Assembly (NCBI GenBank): GCA_015680905.1
Contig: CM027378.1
Location: 56,011,501 to 56,075,500, forward strand
From: Coptis chinensis
Taxonomy: Eukaryota; Streptophyta; Magnoliopsida; Ranunculales; Ranunculaceae
Reading direction: 5' to 3'
DNA length: 64,000 nt
Below are positions 11,150 to 24,199 of the stretch, one piece after another (the first letter of the stretch is position 1; every line of letters starts with the position of its first letter). Position numbers and translations under genes: made by a program. Below the pieces are notes generated by a model. It ran no database searches and was not told the DNA's origin. It saw only the letters and a program-made list of their open reading frames with translations.

Positions 11150-12471
11150 TGATAATCACAAAAAGAGTTTAGATAACAATTAATGTATTTAGATCAATTT
11201 CCTACTCTTAAACATACCATACAATATAAAAAGTACGGATTCATTCTATACCTAATCAACAAGACGCATATGAATTCAACTAATTTAAACAAGAGAAACA
11301 ATGGTGAGAGTTTGAATAAGAATTTAACTATTGTGATGATACTATGAATTATACAATGAATTTAAACTTATACTAAACTTAAACTAAGCAATAGAATTAT
11401 GCGAATCAAATATAGAGAAAGTTAGAAAGAGATTGAAATCCACTTTTCAATTCCTTAACATACTAGCATAAATTGTTGAGAAAAGCCTAGTCTTTATATT
11501 CTCACACGAGGCTCAAATATAAATCCTAGACTTTTAATGATTCCTAATTACTTTATACTATCTCTTGTCATAAACTAATTAGCATGAGAGAAAGTTTGTT
11601 TTCCATTCTCATGACAAAACTCACAATTCTCTCAAGAAAAACCTAAACTAGTTTGAAGTTCTAACCAACAATTCTATACTAACGAATTAAGTTCTCTTAA
11701 AGCTTCATTCAAACTCCCTCTAATGAGAGTTTAGCTTTGATTCATTGGACTATCATAAGCAATATAATAAGAAGAAGACATAATAGAAATAGAAAATTAA
11801 TTAAAATAATAACTTGAAGGTATTTTAATGGAGTGGAGGCTACAATATAAACCCTAATTAAAACTAAACTATTGGGGAAGAAGATCTTAGACTTTTGCCT
11901 TAATTCTCTTTATAAACTAGAGGTTTAGGTTACAATTTTCGTGCATAAGCTTGGGAGCTGAGTTTTGGGCCACGAAATCAAGTCCAAAGGCAAAAGAATT
12001 AAATCCAAAAGGGTCCAAATTGTTAAACTTTGTTGTACTGCTCTTTTTGTCCACATTTACTACTCTAATTGGGTCGAGGCCTAAATCAGTAGGAAGCTCT
12101 CCTTGAGTCGGTCATCTTGATATATAATATGTCTAATTCTGAGTTCTTAGTCCAACGATACAGCTTATTGAAGTTTTGTTGACTTTCTGTTCTTTTTCTA
12201 TCCGAGTTGACTTTGACTTTTCAGGTTTGACTAGGCTTTATAAGGTTTTTTCTCCTTTAAACTTGGACTTTAAACCATAAAACTTCTTTAGTAATCATCT
12301 TAATTCCTTTTTCCATATAAAAGTAATGTCTTTATATACATATTTAGTTCCAGTATGTACTTGTAATACACAAAATGAAGTAGATAGTGATAAACTCACA
12401 TTATTATAAACATAATTGGCCTAAATGAAATACTATTAAGGGATTTAGACTACAGTTTTGAGTACTTATCA
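11150..12471 (-). mobile_element. LTR of an LTR-retrotransposon fossil, with adjoining leader
   Basis: On the minus strand the segment starts TGATAAGTAC and ends GTGATTATCA, so it is bounded by TG...CA with a longer inverted terminal match. Directly downstream on that strand, after two bases, lies TGGCGCCCACATATTGAC, a plausible primer-binding site. The leader-like sequence continues leftward to somewhere near 10500. The other LTR is not in the window and no protein domain is readable, so the element is truncated. Ty3/gypsy is likely but unproven. Together with the preceding repeat zone this fills the gap before NOB1. Confidence 0.45.
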
Positions 12472-13165
12472 ACCTGCAAGATGGCACTAAAAATGTCAAA
12501 TGTCAAATGCCAATATTAGTCATTCAAAATGCCAGTTATGTGAACGATTCAACTCAGAATGAATCATCTATTCAAATATTATATTTTTCAGAAAGTGGTC
12601 CATATTGTGCCAAATATAAGGACCAGCTATGGAGTTTCTCCTTCATAAGAAAACCATAGGTCGTTGCTATTAAAAACATATAGTTATTGTCTTCGAAAAG
12701 AACTCAAAGTCGCCATTAAGCTTTTGAGTTTTGGTGACGTCCTCATTATAAGAGCTGGTTATTCCTCCTGAAATTGACTTGGAGTAATAGTGTCCATTCA
12801 AGCTCCAGTGAACTATTGACCAATTACTAAAAAAACAGGGAATGAATTAGTAGAAAACAGTTTTAATATTTGAGGCATTGTGCTGAAATCATAGTTGTAT
12901 TGAGTATGCACAGAAACATGCTAGGGAACTAATATCCATATCCTTGCTAAGGTCAAGGTGGTGTAATGGTATAGCCCCCAGTTGGTAGTTTGAGTAACAA
13001 ACTATACTTGTACAAACTTGATGGCCCATATCCGATTGGTGATAACGGGCCATGTGGGCTGGAGTCACTTGGTAACCAGCCCTAATTTTTCCTATTGTAC
13101 AAATCACACCGTCGGTCAGTCGTATAGCCTTAAAACCTATCTTCGAAGCAGCCCAAAAACACATA
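12472..13165. other. Upstream region of the NOB1 gene
   Basis: No separate gene seen. It should hold the NOB1 promoter and 5' UTR. Several G/C-balanced words appear close to the start codon (12950-13165), unlike the AT-rich flank, but I see no well-placed TATA box. Confidence 0.35.
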
Positions 13166-16100
13166 ATGGAAGAAACAAAAGCGTCATCTTGTTGGAGTAG
13201 TATAGTGCAAAAACCACCCGTTCCGAAACAGCAAGACAACGATGGGAGAAATCGACTAGTTGAGGAGTGTAAATCCAGTCAAGGAATATCAATAGCTGTT
13301 ATTGATGCTAATGCGATCATACAAGGTGGAGACAAGTTAAAAGATTATGCTCATAAGTTTCTTTCCGTTTCGGAAGTCTTGGAAGAGATTAGAGATCCTG
13401 TTTCGAGGCATAAGCTCGCTTTTTTACCGTTTACTGTTGAGACTGTAGAGCCTTCTTCTCAAGCACTAAATGCAGGTATAACTATTTATTCATTAACGAA
13501 TCTATATTGCATTGTTTGCCTGCTTCAGGTATCATTAACTTTTTTTATTTTAATTTGCCAGTTGTCAACTTTGCAAGGGCAACTGGTGATTTACACACCC
13601 TCTCAGATGTTGATCTCAAACTTATTGCGCTGACTTATACATTGGAAGCTCAGATTCATGGGACCAAGCATCTAAGGGATACCCCTCCCCCAGTCCATCT
13701 AGTTAATGTCAGAAAGATGCCTGAGAAAGAGTTGCCTGGATGGGGTTCTAACGTCCCTAATTTGGAAGAATGGGAAGCTTTAGAACATGCCGCGGAGGCG
13801 GGTTCAAATTCTGAATCCAAAATCCTCCCCTTGAAGGACCTAAACTTGAATGTCATCTCCATTGATAGTCATACTGGTTCTGAAGATTGTTCTACAGGAA
13901 AAGCTGCTGGTGTTTGCGAGGAACATGAAGATATAAGTTGCAGTTTTAGGAAGCCTAGAAGATATAGGCATGTCAAGAAAGAGATAAACATTGAAGGTAA
14001 AAAGATGGTTGCTGATGGAATTGATGCTTCTCAGGGACAAGTTGATGAGAATGGGAGCGATTGGCTGCCCGCTGTAAGTCGAAGAACTCACAGAAGATTT
14101 CTGAGAAGAAAAGCTAGACGGGAACTGTCTGAAGCATCTTCTGACAAAGAGGATTTCCAAGTAGAAACTAGCATGGAAGCAGTTGATGATAGTGAATGCC
14201 CTGAGCTATTGCATGAGAGTTCTGATGTGACAGGAACTGTAAATGAAGTTCGTGGTGGAATTGTGGAAGAGAAATGTGTTGATGGTGATCTTTCATCTAT
14301 TTTGAAGCAAATGAGACTGGAAGAAGATTCATGTGATATGCAGCAAGATGAGACAGAAGTGAAATTGAGCTTTGAAGGGGCAGTTTGTATCTCAGGGGTG
14401 ACAGGGGATTTATCCACTGATGCTGAAGAAAATGCCACTGAGATCTGCAGTGAAGGATCTGATCTCCCAGAGATGATTAATCAGACCAACGAGATTGTTG
14501 ATGCATCATGTGCAGATGACATGAGTAGTGAGCAGAGCTGGATGTTGCGGTCCTTATCTGAATCTAGTGTTGCCTGTGTAACGAGTGACTTTGCGATGCA
14601 AAATGTAATTCTGCAGATTGGTCTGCGTCTTCTGGCACCTGGAGGGATGCAGATTCGTGAGCTACACAGGTTTAGTTCAGGACTTGTTTTGTTTATTCTT
14701 TCTTGCTTTTATTCTTTTTGTTTATGGTTTTACCGGTTGCATATTTTACAAGATTCCTTGATTATTTTTGTGGACTACTAGCCGTCAAGAAATATATGCA
14801 AATCTCTGCAACAAACATCATACTTAGTTGTTTGAATGGACATATGCAATCCTTTTTTGTTTGTCCCTTGGCCAATATGTATTTCTTATTGGCAGACGTA
14901 CTCCAAACTTACCCAAGGATAGTTCCAAGCCTTCAACATCTTTAGTCTTACTAGATAGTGGTGCTGTCTTAGAATTCAGTAGTTTGTTTCAATTGTGGAT
15001 ACGTTCCTGGAGTAAGAGTGGTGGGATGTGTCTTTTCTTAGTCGTTAAGCATCTGTTTGTACAGGTGGATACTTAAGTGTCATGCATGCAATAAGGTGAC
15101 AGCTGAGATTGGGAGGATATTCTGTCCAAAATGTGGAAATGGTGGTACTTTACGCAAGGTAGCAGTCACAGTTGGTGAAAATGGAATCGTTCTAGCAGCT
15201 CGTCGCCCACGCATTATTCTTCGGGGTACAAAAGTAAGTACATGAATTGTGAGCTTTTGCATAGTCCTTCTGTTAGATAATTCGGTACGAATATGAAACC
15301 ATCTGTCTGGTTGGAGAATAATGTTATTATCAAGCCGTCTTTCCATAGAATATGAAACAACAGTTAATGTAATTCTTTTTGGACCACTGCAATGGCAAGA
15401 TTTGTGGAATTAGGTAATTCTTTTTTGGTGCATATATGTCTGCCTGTCCATTGTAAAGACCTTTAGAATTTTCAAATTTGCATAGTGGGGGCAGAGAGTT
15501 TCTACCAAACAATTTTGTGTGTGTGTGGGGGATTATTGGTAATTTTTTAACATGAAGCTTTGTAACGATCAGAGATGCTATAGGCGCTTTTAAATTGTTC
15601 TAGATGCTATGTGATTAAGTATATATATACTGTAGGAACAATATGTTACAAAGTCATAGGCTCATAACATGCCTCTGTTTAAACTTGTGGATATTATATC
15701 CTTGGACTCTAGGAGTGCCCCTTCTGCCAATAAAACCATATATGCATTTTTGCTTTCTTGATTTGTTTGATAACTTAACATTACTATGTGTGCTTATTGT
15801 ATCTCTGTTTTCAGTGTCTAGATTTTCAAATAAAATGCTCATACTTATCCTTGGTTATTTCAGTTTTCACTGCCATCACCTCAAGGAGGAAGAGATGCCA
15901 TTGCCAAAAATCACATTCTACGCGAAGATCAACTTCCACACAAACTCCTGTACCCTAAGACAAAGAAGAAAGTGATTAAAGAGGTTAAGTTCTCGCTGCT
16001 TGTCTTTTAACCTTGTTTAAAAGCTTATTTTTATTTATATCTCGGTGGTTATGTGGAGTGGAATGTGATGGGTATGAACGTTGATTTGAAATTGTCTAAA

Positions 16101-16390
16101 GAGTGTAAACATTTAGCAGCAGTATTGATAATTTTGAATGCCTATTCCACTAAAGAAATACTGAGTAAATCAAAAGATTTTGTGATCTTCTTACGGTTAA
16201 CCGCTTTTTCTAATATTTACTTATTTACTTTATTTTTTTTCAGGGAGATGATGTATTTGTTTCAGATGACATCTTTGGCCATATGTCTGATAAAAGAGCT
16301 CCCTTGCAGCCTCCTGTAGGAAAAGCACTAGCGGCTTTCAGTGGGAGAAGGAACCCTAATGATAATCACTACTCTCGTGCCAAGCACTAG
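13166..16390 (+). CDS. NOB1: NOB1-like 20S pre-rRNA endonuclease
   Basis: Five exons by GT/AG sites: 13166-13475, 13562-14669, 15065-15233, 15864-15983 and 16244-16390. They sum to 1854 nt (617 aa) in frame. NOB1 is the PIN-domain nuclease that cuts 20S pre-rRNA at site D to make mature 18S rRNA in late cytoplasmic pre-40S particles. Residues about 41-150 form the PIN domain: Asp47 in AVIDANAII, acidic residues in SEVLEEIRDP (70-77), and Asp119 and Asp121 in LSDVDLKLIAL. A long acidic, Ser-rich, likely disordered middle follows (about 190-450), as in plant homologues. The zinc ribbon has Cys478, Cys481, Cys493 and Cys496. The basic tail includes GGRDAIAKNHILRE and ends RNPNDNHYSRAKH. No damage seen. 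The start is the first ATG that gives a full PIN domain. Exon edges were chosen by frame and homology and need transcript support. Confidence 0.93.
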
Positions 16391-17129
16391 ATGTTAGTCT
16401 AGATGTTTGTTATAGCTGCTTTCTTATTTTATTTATATTTGGTTGCTGGAGTTTTATTTAGCAGATTGTGTTTGAAAACTAATTTATGCACTATGAGTAT
16501 TTGCCTAATACTTTCTGAGGTTTAAACCATAACTGTTAAAGAGTTTTGGACAATGCGTGGTTGCCTTGTTTAAAGTAGAGAAAAAATCGTTTAAAGATTT
16601 ACTATAGTTGTGCATGTGAATCTCACAATAGTTGAATATACTAATATGGACTGTAATCTGCTGAAGTCTCGTGCAAAGACACTGATCATTAAGAGGTCTC
16701 TGTATGGCTTTATTGAGTTGTGGAAGGAATTGTAGTGTCGAGCAAGCCAACTTGAAGCTGGTATTACGCTCACTATGGGTTGTATTGCGCACAGCATTGA
16801 TCTAATTTGCTAAATCTGGTTGCCGAACAGGTTCTTCAAAAATCACTTTGCACGGTAGTTCAGACTTCAGAACTAATAAAAGATTTTATGTGTACTTGCG
16901 TACTTGTGTATACATCAGACTTCAGAAAATCAAAACTATACCGAAGTACATGTGTAGTTGTGTATGTTTGTACACTTACGTCACACGCTTATTTTTCATT
17001 CCATAGACAACGGAGTCGCAAGAAACGCAGAACGTAATAGACCATCACTACCAATTATCAATTAATAAAATTAGCACACATTCACTCGAAGTCTTGAACA
17101 TTACACAGGAACGTAGGAATAGATAATCA
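16391..17129. other. NOB1 3' flank, nothing else recognised
   Basis: Contains the NOB1 3' UTR in its first few hundred bases. Small frames here have no recognisable domains. The stretch ends at the Helitron insertion point. Confidence 0.4.
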
Positions 17130-18114
17130 CTAGATTTTGGACCGGGCATACGCTCGGGATCTATTAAATATTTTGTGTGTTGAAAAAGCTTTACAAAATG
17201 TCTCACACAAATTTTCGAATCAGAATATATTTTTATTAAAAATAAATAGAAATACGTTAATGACCAGCGATTATGGTGCATAAGTACTTGGAAACTAAGG
17301 GATCAAATTGAGATAGTCTCTTCACTTTGTGGTTTAGGATATTAATCCGTAATTTTCAAATAGAATTATCTTAAACTCTATCTAGCTTGTATAATAGTTT
17401 ACTTAGATTTATGGTGATTTAGTGGCACATTTTCGAATAAGAATATATTTTTATTGAAAATAAACCGAAATACGTTAATGAGCAACGATTATAGTGCATA
17501 AGTAATTAGAAACAAAGGGATCAAATTGAGATAGTCTCTTCATATTGTGGTTTAGAATATTAATCCGTAATTTTCAAATAAAATTATTTTAAACTCGATC
17601 TAGCTTGTATAATAATTTTATTAGATTTATGGTGATTTAGCGGTAAATCATCACCATTCGGCTTACGTAATGTGTACAAATCACTAAAACAGATTGATTG
17701 TTTCCATATCCTCAAAGAATATACTACTCCCACTTGAAAAGATTTTTCACATGAACGTGTCCTACGAATAGGTGTCATTATATTAAATTATTCTAAAAAA
17801 TATTAGCAATTATGCATAGCTATGAGATATGAAAATTATACTAATTACTCATTTAAATTTCTTGACCACTCTCTATAAAAAGGAAGCACCAAGCCTTGAT
17901 AAAACTCATCGATTTCTTTTTATTGTTAGGTTTAATAATAAAAGTTTGATTGAAGCTTTGTGAGAATGCCCAATATGACGAAGATAATATTGAAGTTACT
18001 TGAATAACAAGACATTCCCAATTACAATAAAAGAATTATAATAAACACTATTTAAAATGCAAAACTATATTTGTTGAGACATTTATTCCCCCTACATATA
18101 ATACAAATATGTTT

Positions 18115-19540
18115 TAGGATTATTAGTTCAATGCATTTGCATCAAGTTTTTTATTTTCCATTAATTATTCTTTGAAGTTAGTTTAATATAGTACATTGCA
18201 TCCAGTTTCCAATTTCTCATTAATTATTCTTTGAGGTTAGTTCAATGCAATTGCATCAAGTTTCCAATTTCCCGTTAATTATTATTTGAGGTTAGTTTAG
18301 TGTAATTGCATCTACTTATTTATGATTTCCCGTTCGTTATCCATTAAGGTTAATTCAGTACAGTTGCATCAAGTTTTCAATGTTTCGTTAATTAGTCTTT
18401 GAGATTAGTTCATTGCATTTGCATCCAGGTTCCAATCTCCCATTAATTACTCTTTGAGGTTAGTTCAATACATCTGCATCCAGTTTCTGATTTTCCGTTA
18501 ATTGCTTTTCTAGGTTAGTTCGATAGTTTATAATTTGTTTGCATACATGTAAGAGTCTGTTTTTATAAACTCACTTTTGTTTTGGGTTCCTAATTACTCG
18601 TAATTGCTAATGTGAGAAAGCTAAAAAAGTGGACATTTATGCTTTGAGGTCAGTGCGATGCAGTTATATCCGACTTCCGATTTCTAGTTAACTATTTTTT
18701 TAGATTATTTCAATGCATTTGCATTCAATTTCTGATTTTCCGTTAGTTAATTTCTGATTTTAGTTTAATGCAGTTGCATCCAGTTGTTGGTTTTCCGTTA
18801 ATTATTTTTTGAGGTTAGTTCAATGCAGTTGCATCCAATTTCCAATTTTATGTTAATTGTTCTTTGAGGTTAGTTCAATGCATTTGTATCAAGTTTTTGA
18901 TTTCTCGTTAATTATTTTTTGAGGTTAGTTCAATGCAGTTACATCAAATTTATAATTTACCGTTAATTATTCATTTAGGTTAGTTCAGTGCAATTTCATC
19001 TATTTTTCAATGTTTCATTAATTAGTCTTTGAGATTAGTTCATTGCATTTAGATCTAGTTTCCGATTTTCTGTTAATAACTCTTTAAAGTTAGTCCAATA
19101 TATCTGCATCTAGTTTCTAATTATTTGAGGTTAGTTCGATACAATTATATTCGGTTTCTAATTTCCCGCTAACTATTCTTTAAAGTTATTTCAATGCATT
19201 TGCATTTAGTTTCCGATTTCCCACCAATTATTCTATGAGGCTAGTTTAATGCAGTTGCATTCGGTTTTTGATTCTATGTTAATTATTTTTTGAGTTAAGT
19301 TCAATGCATTTGCATCCAGTTTTCGGTTTCCCATTAATTATTATTTGAGGTTTGTTTGATGTATTTGCATACCATTTCCGATTTTCCGTTAAATATTTTT
19401 CAAAGATTTGCATCCAATTTATAATTTTCCGTTAGTTATTCTCTGTCATTAGTTTAATGCAATTTGCATAAAGTTTCCGATTTCTCATTAATTACTCATT
19501 GAGCTCAGTTATGTATTTGAATCCAGTTTTCGATTTTCTT
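18115..19540 (-). repeat. 55-bp tandem array, left Helitron, block 1
   Basis: About 25 degenerate copies. The + strand unit has the order GGTTAGTTCAATGC, ATTTGCATCCAG, TTTCCGATTTCCCG, TTAATTATTCTTTGA; one unit near 18237 counts to 55 bp. Copies vary by substitutions and small indels, so the array is old. The core ATGCAnTTGCAT is nearly self-complementary. Confidence 0.85.
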
Positions 19541-20099
19541 ATAATTATCCAATGTGGTGTGTAATACAAACTTCTACTGATCCATCTGTAATGTCCTTAC
19601 AAACATGACATAAAAAATAAATTATGCTTAATTTACTATGTGGGATCATCGAAGATTATCCAGTTCCCGATTTCCCGTTAATTATTCTTTAAATTATGCA
19701 TGACTCATTATGTGAAATCTTCAAAGATTATCTACGAACGGGTGCTGTTATATTAATTATTCTGAAAAATATTTGCAAATATATAAAACTATTAGATATT
19801 GATATATATTATATTGATCACTCAACCAAATTTTTTATAACGTGAAAATCTCACTCTCCATTAAAAAAAACATAACTCGCCTTTGATAAAACCCTTCAAC
19901 TTCATTTTGTTGTTTAATAATAGAAGTTTGATTGAAATTTTATGAGATTGCCTAATAAGAAGAAGTTCATATATATTGAAGCTACTCGAATGGCAAGGAG
20001 TTCTCAATCATACGGAAAGACATAATATAAACATTATTTTAAATGTAAAACTATACTTATCGAGACATTCCCATAACATATAACCCAACTATATTTTGA

Positions 20100-21005
20100 G
20101 GTTAGTTCAATGCATTTGCATACAGTTTTTGATTTTCCGTTATTTATATTTTGAGGTTAGTCAAATGCGGTTGCATCCAATTTTCTATTCCGTTATTTAT
20201 TTTTTGAGATCGGTTCAATGTAGTTGCATCCGGTTTCGATTTTCGTTAATTATTCTTTTCGGTTAGTTCAATACATTTGCATCCAATTTCCTGTTAATTG
20301 TTCTTTGAGGTCAGTTCAATGCATTTGCATCCAGTTTCTGATTTTTCGTTAATTATTCTGTGAGATTAGTTTAATGCATTTGCATCCAGTTTCCAATTTT
20401 TCGTTTATTATTTGATAAAGTTGCATTTGCATATAGTTTTTGATTTCCCGTTAATTATTGTTTGAGGTTAGTTCAATGAATTTGCAACCAGTTTCCGATT
20501 TCCCGTTAATTACTTCTTGAGGTTTTGTATCCAGTGTATTTTTTGAGATTAGTTCAATGCAATTGTATCCGGTTTCCGATTTCTCGTTAATTATTTTTTA
20601 AGATTAGTTCCACGCATTTGCATTATGTTTCCAATTTATAATTAATTTTTCTTTGAGGTTAGTTTAATGCAGTTGCATCTAGTTTTCGATTTCTTGTTAA
20701 TTTAATCTTTGAGGGTTAACTCAATGCATTTGCATCCAGTTTCTGATTTTCCGACAATTATTTTTTTTATGTTAGTTTGATGTATTTACATCCAAGTTTT
20801 GATTTTTCATTAATTATTATTTATGGTTAGTTTAATGCAGTTGTATCCATATTTAGATTTTCTATTAATTACTTTTTAAGATTTGTTTAATGATTGCATT
20901 TGCATTCAGTTTTCGATTTTTCGTTAAATATTATTTGAAGTTAGTTCGATATATTTGCATCCAGTTTTCGGTTCCCCATTAATTGTTTTTTGACGTTAGT
21001 TTTAT
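20100..21005 (-). repeat. 55-bp tandem array, left Helitron, block 2
   Basis: About 16 copies of the same unit as block 1, in the same orientation. A roughly 380-bp non-array segment at about 19725-20105 separates the blocks, and that segment resembles the one at 17750-18125. Confidence 0.85.
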
Positions 21006-21589
21006 TCAGTATTATACATATTTTAAAATATTTGTCATTATTGTTTTGCCGTTATTATTAGTATTATTTTCATTTTCTATTATATATTTTGTGATGTTAT
21101 TTTTTGTATAATTGTTTTTAACTATGTTTTGATGCTGTGTTAAGGATATATTTGAAATAAGTCAGTGCTTTATCATAGACACTAAAATTGTATGATTTGT
21201 AATAGGGAATTAGTTTTTACAAATCACCTATTTTTTAGCAATTTTTTTTTATTTGATCAAATATATAAGAATTGGAACACTAAAAGTGTTTGATTCGTAA
21301 TAGGAAATTATTTTCTACAAATCATTTATTTTTTAGCAATTTTTTTTATTTGATCAAATATATAAGAATTGGAAATACACTCAAACTCTCTAAATATAAG
21401 AATTAGAAATACATTCAAACTCTCCAAAGAGGTTCCATGTACGTGGAATTGTAGGCTATTAGAAAATACTATCTTTCATATTGCCACATAGGATAGAGAA
21501 AAGGCTAACTCTCATATTAGAGTGCCACATAGGAGAGAGAAAATCCTCTTTTAAAGGTTTCTGCTTTAGTATATAGATAGTAGATTACA

Positions 21590-22470
21590 ATCAAGTTGGG
21601 ATCCAACAAATAGAAGGAAATGGACGTTGCTTGAGATTGTCTACCAATTGTCTTCTGCTGAACAGGCTTACCCAATCCATCACGAGAACGTAGGAATAGT
21701 CCCTTTCCCAACAATTCTGGAAACAGAGGAATTCCCAGACTCTCATCTCTCCACAGTATAGGTGGAGAAAACACTTTTAGTGCCACAAATATATTTGGTA
21801 GCTCCACTGTCTACCCACCAGTCTATCATATTGCTAACCAGGTTAACCTCGGTAACAACAGCAGAGAAGTTGCCATCTTGAACCATATTGGCATGTGCCT
21901 TATCCTTATTTTTGTTTCCATCATTTGGAAGTTTCTTGTGTTTACAGTCATCCACAGTATGACTACGAGTACCACATACATAACAATAAATATCATGATT
22001 ATATGGCTTCTTGAATTGAGGTTGGGACTGGCTGTTCTTGTTCCAAAGGGGTTCTTCTTATTGGTCTGGGTATAAGGGACTTTGTTCTTAGAAGAACTAG
22101 TACTACCAGGCTTTCCAGTAACAAGGTTAGCCTTAGACTTCAATTCATAAGTCTCTTCTTTTGTTACAGTAATACAGTTATCTTCCGCAATGCGAAGATT
22201 CACAGTGAGGTCTTCCATGATCATTTCTTTTTTCTTGTGTTTTAGGTTGTTCTTATATTCCTTCCAGGAAGAAGATAGTTTCTTAATAATAGTTGCAACC
22301 TTAAACCCCTTACAGATATTGTAACCCTCTTGTAGAATTTTATGAACAATAATCTGCTTAACAAGTTTCAAGGTATGTAGTCAAATAAAACTTCATATTC
22401 ATATGCCAACGCTTAAAATTCTTTCCATCAAAAAATTTAGGCTTGACAAACAACTTAACATGAACGAAGT
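21590..22470 (-). mobile_element. Ty1/copia fossil: gag and protease region
   Basis: Minus-strand translations resemble a plant Ty1/copia polyprotein start. A gag (UBN2-type) region runs from about 22465 to 22130, for example KPKFFDGKNFKRWHMNMKF and EGYNICKGFKVATIIKKL. The protease entry WWVDSGATKYIC lies near 21815-21850. The fragment ends abruptly at the Helitron 5' end (21584), and no integrase or RT is present. It is broken, with several breaks. Sequence at about 22500-22900 may be its leader or LTR, but I could not define LTR ends. Confidence 0.7.
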
Positions 22471-23234
22471 AAAAGAGTATACTATTTCACCTTCAGATTG
22501 TTGGAAAACGAATTAATACTGTGTTACCTGATGTCGAGTAGCAGTAATATATAAATAACCAATAAAATAGAGCAGTAAACAAACAATCGAGGCTTGTTAA
22601 ATCACAATGTCCTTAAGGTGAAATTGGCGCCGGTATTCACGCTGACGGTCTCTAGCACACACCCCGGCCAGGATTCAATGACCAATTATCCCACAAGACA
22701 GCACTCAAGCGAGCTCTAGGAACTCTCATACGCACTCCAACATAAGTAAAACCATAGTTTGTAAACATAGAAGAAAAGTAAGTATTTAGTTGTGTAGTTC
22801 GACGGTTGATCTTATAGAAGAAGATAAAGACGACGTTAGCCAGATGCACTAGTCACGCAGTGTGATTGAGGAGATCCTGCGTGGAGGAAAAACGTGGTTT
22901 GACTATTTTTCTAATGCAAGAAAGAAAAAGCCCAAAAACAAGCCCACGTGATGCCCAATTGGAATAGTATAATACATTGCTAAACATGAACTCGTGTATA
23001 ATACATTTTATAATTTTATTTTTTTTGCTTGGTTAATGCATTTTATAATTCATATTCCTAGAACCTAAAATGAACAAGCTAGCCACAAAAATTTGCATAG
23101 AAATAGTAGCTTCTGTAATAATGATTGGTGTTGACGAATACTGATCCCAGATCCCAATTATGATGAACTTAGCAGTAAGGAACCCTTAGGTAAAAAATAA
23201 AATTTGAGATACTTAACCACAACCGCTGCGGCAT
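22471..23234. other. Intergenic; possible copia leader, otherwise nothing recognised
   Basis: No gene. The part next to the copia fossil may be its 5' leader or LTR. Further right only AT-rich sequence is seen, including two TACATTTTATAATT-like words near 22998 and 23035. A T-run on the minus strand opposite 23191-23205 could end Pol III transcription of the tRNA gene. Confidence 0.3.
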
Positions 23235-23307
23235 TGGAGATGCGGGGTATCGATCCCCGTACCTCTCGCATGCTAAGCGAGCGCTCTACCATCTGAGCTA
23301 CATCCCC
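23235..23307 (-). tRNA. tRNA-Ala (AGC)
   Basis: The minus strand reads as a complete 73-nt tRNA. The acceptor starts GGGGATG and pairs with CATCTCC near the 3' end, leaving A as discriminator. The D arm is TAGCTCAGATGGTAGAGC. The anticodon loop is CTTAGCATG with anticodon AGC, and the T arm CGGGGATCGATACCCCG includes the B box. No intron and no encoded CCA, as expected for a nuclear tRNA gene. It carries alanine to GCU/GCC codons. Confidence 0.96.
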
Positions 23308-24199
23308 AATCAACTATATTCATGTATTTTAAATTAATTTATATTAAGGTGCCATAGACCATACCTCAAAGTTCCAGAAGAAGAGAACAAACATGGAAGC
23401 CTTCCCTGTATAATTGCAACAATGAATATGTAAATCTATAGTTACTCACTTACTCTACAAAAATCAACAATTTAAGGAACTTTTTCCTTTGTATATGAAG
23501 ACAAAGTATTGATCAAGATAAACCAATTCAAGCAGACAAACTTTTACATTTCTAGTACCAATCCAAAAACATAGTCAAAAGTCAAAACAAGTGTTTTGGT
23601 CGAACATCAAAACATAAAATTTTCATGGTTCAATAGTAATATAGAATTACTGTCATAATCAACCTATCATGGTATCTTTAAAAACTTAAAAGATTTTGAA
23701 TGTTGTCGGGTACTTAAGTGTTAAGTCCAAGATTAAGTAAGGCACTCCCAATCACCACGTATATGCTCTTGATTTAGTCAATGTCTTGATATTTTGGGTT
23801 TTAGTTTCACTTAAGTTAATTGATCTCCATATAAAAATTTAGACACCAACACTTGCATTCAGGAGGTGGGATCTACTCATTAACACATGATTCAAGGAGT
23901 AGGATTTCGTCCTTAGTTAGACTCTAAAGACCTGGATTCTTCCTGGTTTAGCTAACAGCATTACAGCATGTCAGTCTTCAGGATAATTTAATAACCAGAT
24001 CCAAACAAGGAATTAAAAAATGATTAACAGATTGTTTATTCTGCAATGCTTTTGTTTGCTAAAGGGTAACTTTAATTAGTAAGAGGAAAATTACATGGAA
24101 GTAAATTATTCTGCAATTCTACAGACAGAAACTAACAACAGTTTAAGACTGTTGTTGTTTTTCCTATTTAAGGATATCTAGAATTCTAGATCTCTCCGG
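23308..24199. other. Intergenic, nothing recognised
   Basis: AT-rich sequence without frames, RNA genes or clear repeats. It ends at the TATCGG-type MITE. Confidence 0.4.

Larger units (their letters stand above)
17130..21584 (-). mobile_element. Non-autonomous Helitron with 55-bp arrays (left copy)
   Basis: On the minus strand the element begins TCTACTATCTATATACTAAAG at 21584, preceded by A, and ends with a hairpin (CCCGAGCGTATGCCCGG), a short spacer and CTAG at 17130, followed by T. These are textbook Helitron ends: 5' TC, 3' CTRR with hairpin, insertion between A and T. About 4.45 kb, no Rep/helicase coding. The interior is mainly two arrays of a 55-bp repeat plus two copies of an approximately 380-bp segment (about 17750-18125 and 19725-20105). 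A 220-bp direct duplication (17207-17426, 17427-17645) and a roughly 95-bp duplication (about 21190-21375) are also present. It abuts a copia fossil at its 5' end. Ends are well supported; family name unknown. Confidence 0.75.

Noticed and set aside
13656-14438. Minus-strand frames of 68-116 aa
   Set aside because: Shadows of NOB1 exon 2.
17108-21700. Shared GAACGTAGGAATAG near 17108 and 21685, on both sides of the left Helitron
   Set aside because: Considered as a sign of a shared target or split element, but the match is only 14 bp, does not touch the Helitron borders, and Helitrons make no such duplication.
22652-22849. 65-aa minus-strand frame beside the copia fossil
   Set aside because: No domain; probably leader or LTR sequence of the fossil or chance.
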